DNA from: UBA1309 sp047605645
GTDB lineage: Bacteria > Bacteroidota > Bacteroidia > Bacteroidales > Dysgonomonadaceae
Length of the DNA stretch: 64,000 nucleotides
Assembly: GCA_047605645.1 (NCBI GenBank)
Contig: JASGFJ010000020.1
Span: 1 to 64,000, forward strand
Reading direction: 5' to 3'
Position numbers and translations under genes: made by a program. Shown here one piece after another: positions 63,424 to 64,000 of this stretch; the stretch's first letter is position 1; every line of letters begins with the position of its first letter. The notes under the pieces are model-generated. The model was not told where the DNA came from and searched no databases. It worked only from the letters and a program-made list of their open reading frames with translations.

Positions 63424-64000
63424 ATTGTATTATTATTGATGATGAACCCTTGGCCAGAGAGGCTGTAGAATTGCTTATAAAGGAAGATAAGAGACTCACT
63501 CTGACAGGCAGCTTCAATAATGCCCGCGCTGCAACGGCTTTTATGGAAAACAACTCCATCGATCTTGTTTTTCTTGACGTGCAAATGCCTTATATTAACG
63601 GGATTGATTTTGCGAAAACAATTCCACGCAATACATTAGTTATTTTCACAACTGCGTATTCAGAATATGCCTTGGATGGATTTGAAGTCGATGCAATTGA
63701 TTATCTGGTGAAACCCATTGAAATGAATCGTTTCAAAAAAGCCATTGACAAAGCCTTTTCATATTACTCACTTCTTTTGAATGAAGAAAAAGACAATGTA
63801 GAGAATACCGGAGATGATTTTATTTTCGTTAAATCGGAACGTCGTTACCAAAAAGTGCACTATAAGGATATTCTCTTTGTTGAGGGGCTAAAGGATTATG
63901 TTGTTATCCAAACGGAGAATAAAAAGATAATTACAAAGATGTACTTAAAAACGATGGAAGGACTTTTACCTCAAAACTTATTTTTTAGAGTGAATCGGTC
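63420..64000 (+). CDS. LytTR-family response regulator (partial, cut by window end)
   Basis: 193 codons are visible. A receiver domain has the acidic pocket in 'IIIDDEPLA' (Asp7, Asp8), the phospho-acceptor Asp53 in 'LVFLDVQMPYINGIDFA', and the conserved Lys in 'YLVKPIE'. A LytTR DNA-binding domain begins at about residue 140 ('FIFVKSERRYQKVHYKDILFVEGLKDYVVIQTENKKI') and runs off the window. The start ATG at 63420 overlaps the kinase stop. It is the output of the two-kinase system at 61253-63423. Confidence 0.92.
   Translation, partial: MNCIIIDDEPLAREAVELLIKEDKRLTLTGSFNNARAATAFMENNSIDLVFLDVQMPYINGIDFAKTIPRNTLVIFTTAYSEYALDGFEVDAIDYLVKPIEMNRFKKAIDKAFSYYSLLLNEEKDNVENTGDDFIFVKSERRYQKVHYKDILFVEGLKDYVVIQTENKKIITKMYLKTMEGLLPQNLFFRVNR

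Noticed and set aside
1..64000. CRISPR array to go with cas6
   Set aside because: No regularly spaced repeats of 25-40 bases were found by reading either strand.

Overview
The window looks like a chromosomal segment of a Bacteroidales bacterium (gut-type Bacteroidetes). The signs are SusC-like TonB receptors beside an ECF sigma gene, LytTR two-component genes, L25/Ctc, DUF3943, DUF6132-like and DUF5362-like proteins, and promoters with the Bacteroidetes TAnnTTTG -7 element, several with TTG or TTTG 19-21 bases upstream. The DNA is AT-rich. One tRNA gene (Arg, anticodon ACG) and no rRNA were seen.

Layout. 0-9.6 kb: end of a LacI-type regulator, an orphan cas6, meaB, two envelope proteins, an LptF/G permease, tgt, a CNNM/CorC-type protein and an AraC regulator. 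9.8-15.3 kb: a complete RND efflux operon (adaptor, pump, outer membrane factor). 15.3-18.8 kb: a DUF3943 protein preceded by two direct repeats, a thioredoxin-like/DUF6132-like pair, and a structured intergenic region. 18.9-21.9 kb: a decayed island beside tRNA-Arg, with higA, a frameshifted higB, an integrase remnant and a gene with three in-frame stops. 22-32 kb: housekeeping genes (dapA, ligA, comB, S4 protein, pth, rplY, radC, efp) with a Y1 transposase fossil. 32.5-35.8 kb: small genes of mostly unknown function on the + strand, separated by long imperfect palindromes, resembling a gene-cassette array without an integrase. 35.9-41.3 kb: a D-Ala-D-Ala dipeptidase, a GH3/beta-lactamase fusion and a split 5'-nucleotidase.

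42.0-51.4 kb holds the most interesting locus. It is one minus-strand operon with a recognisable promoter and terminator. It encodes a GT-A-like protein, a 53-residue peptide with a double-glycine leader and a four-cysteine core, a TlpA-type thioredoxin, a fused C39-like/VKOR/thioredoxin membrane protein, a C39-peptidase ABC exporter, a HlyD adaptor and a second glycosyltransferase. The peptide gene lies in an intergenic gap. The simplest reading is a secreted, disulfide-bonded and possibly glycosylated bacteriocin-like peptide system.

52-64 kb: ilvA, a C1 peptidase, an ECF sigma/TonB receptor/short FecR-like operon whose last two genes share a duplicated leader sequence, and a divergent TonB receptor followed by two LytS-like kinases (the first without its phospho-acceptor histidine) and a LytTR regulator cut by the window end.
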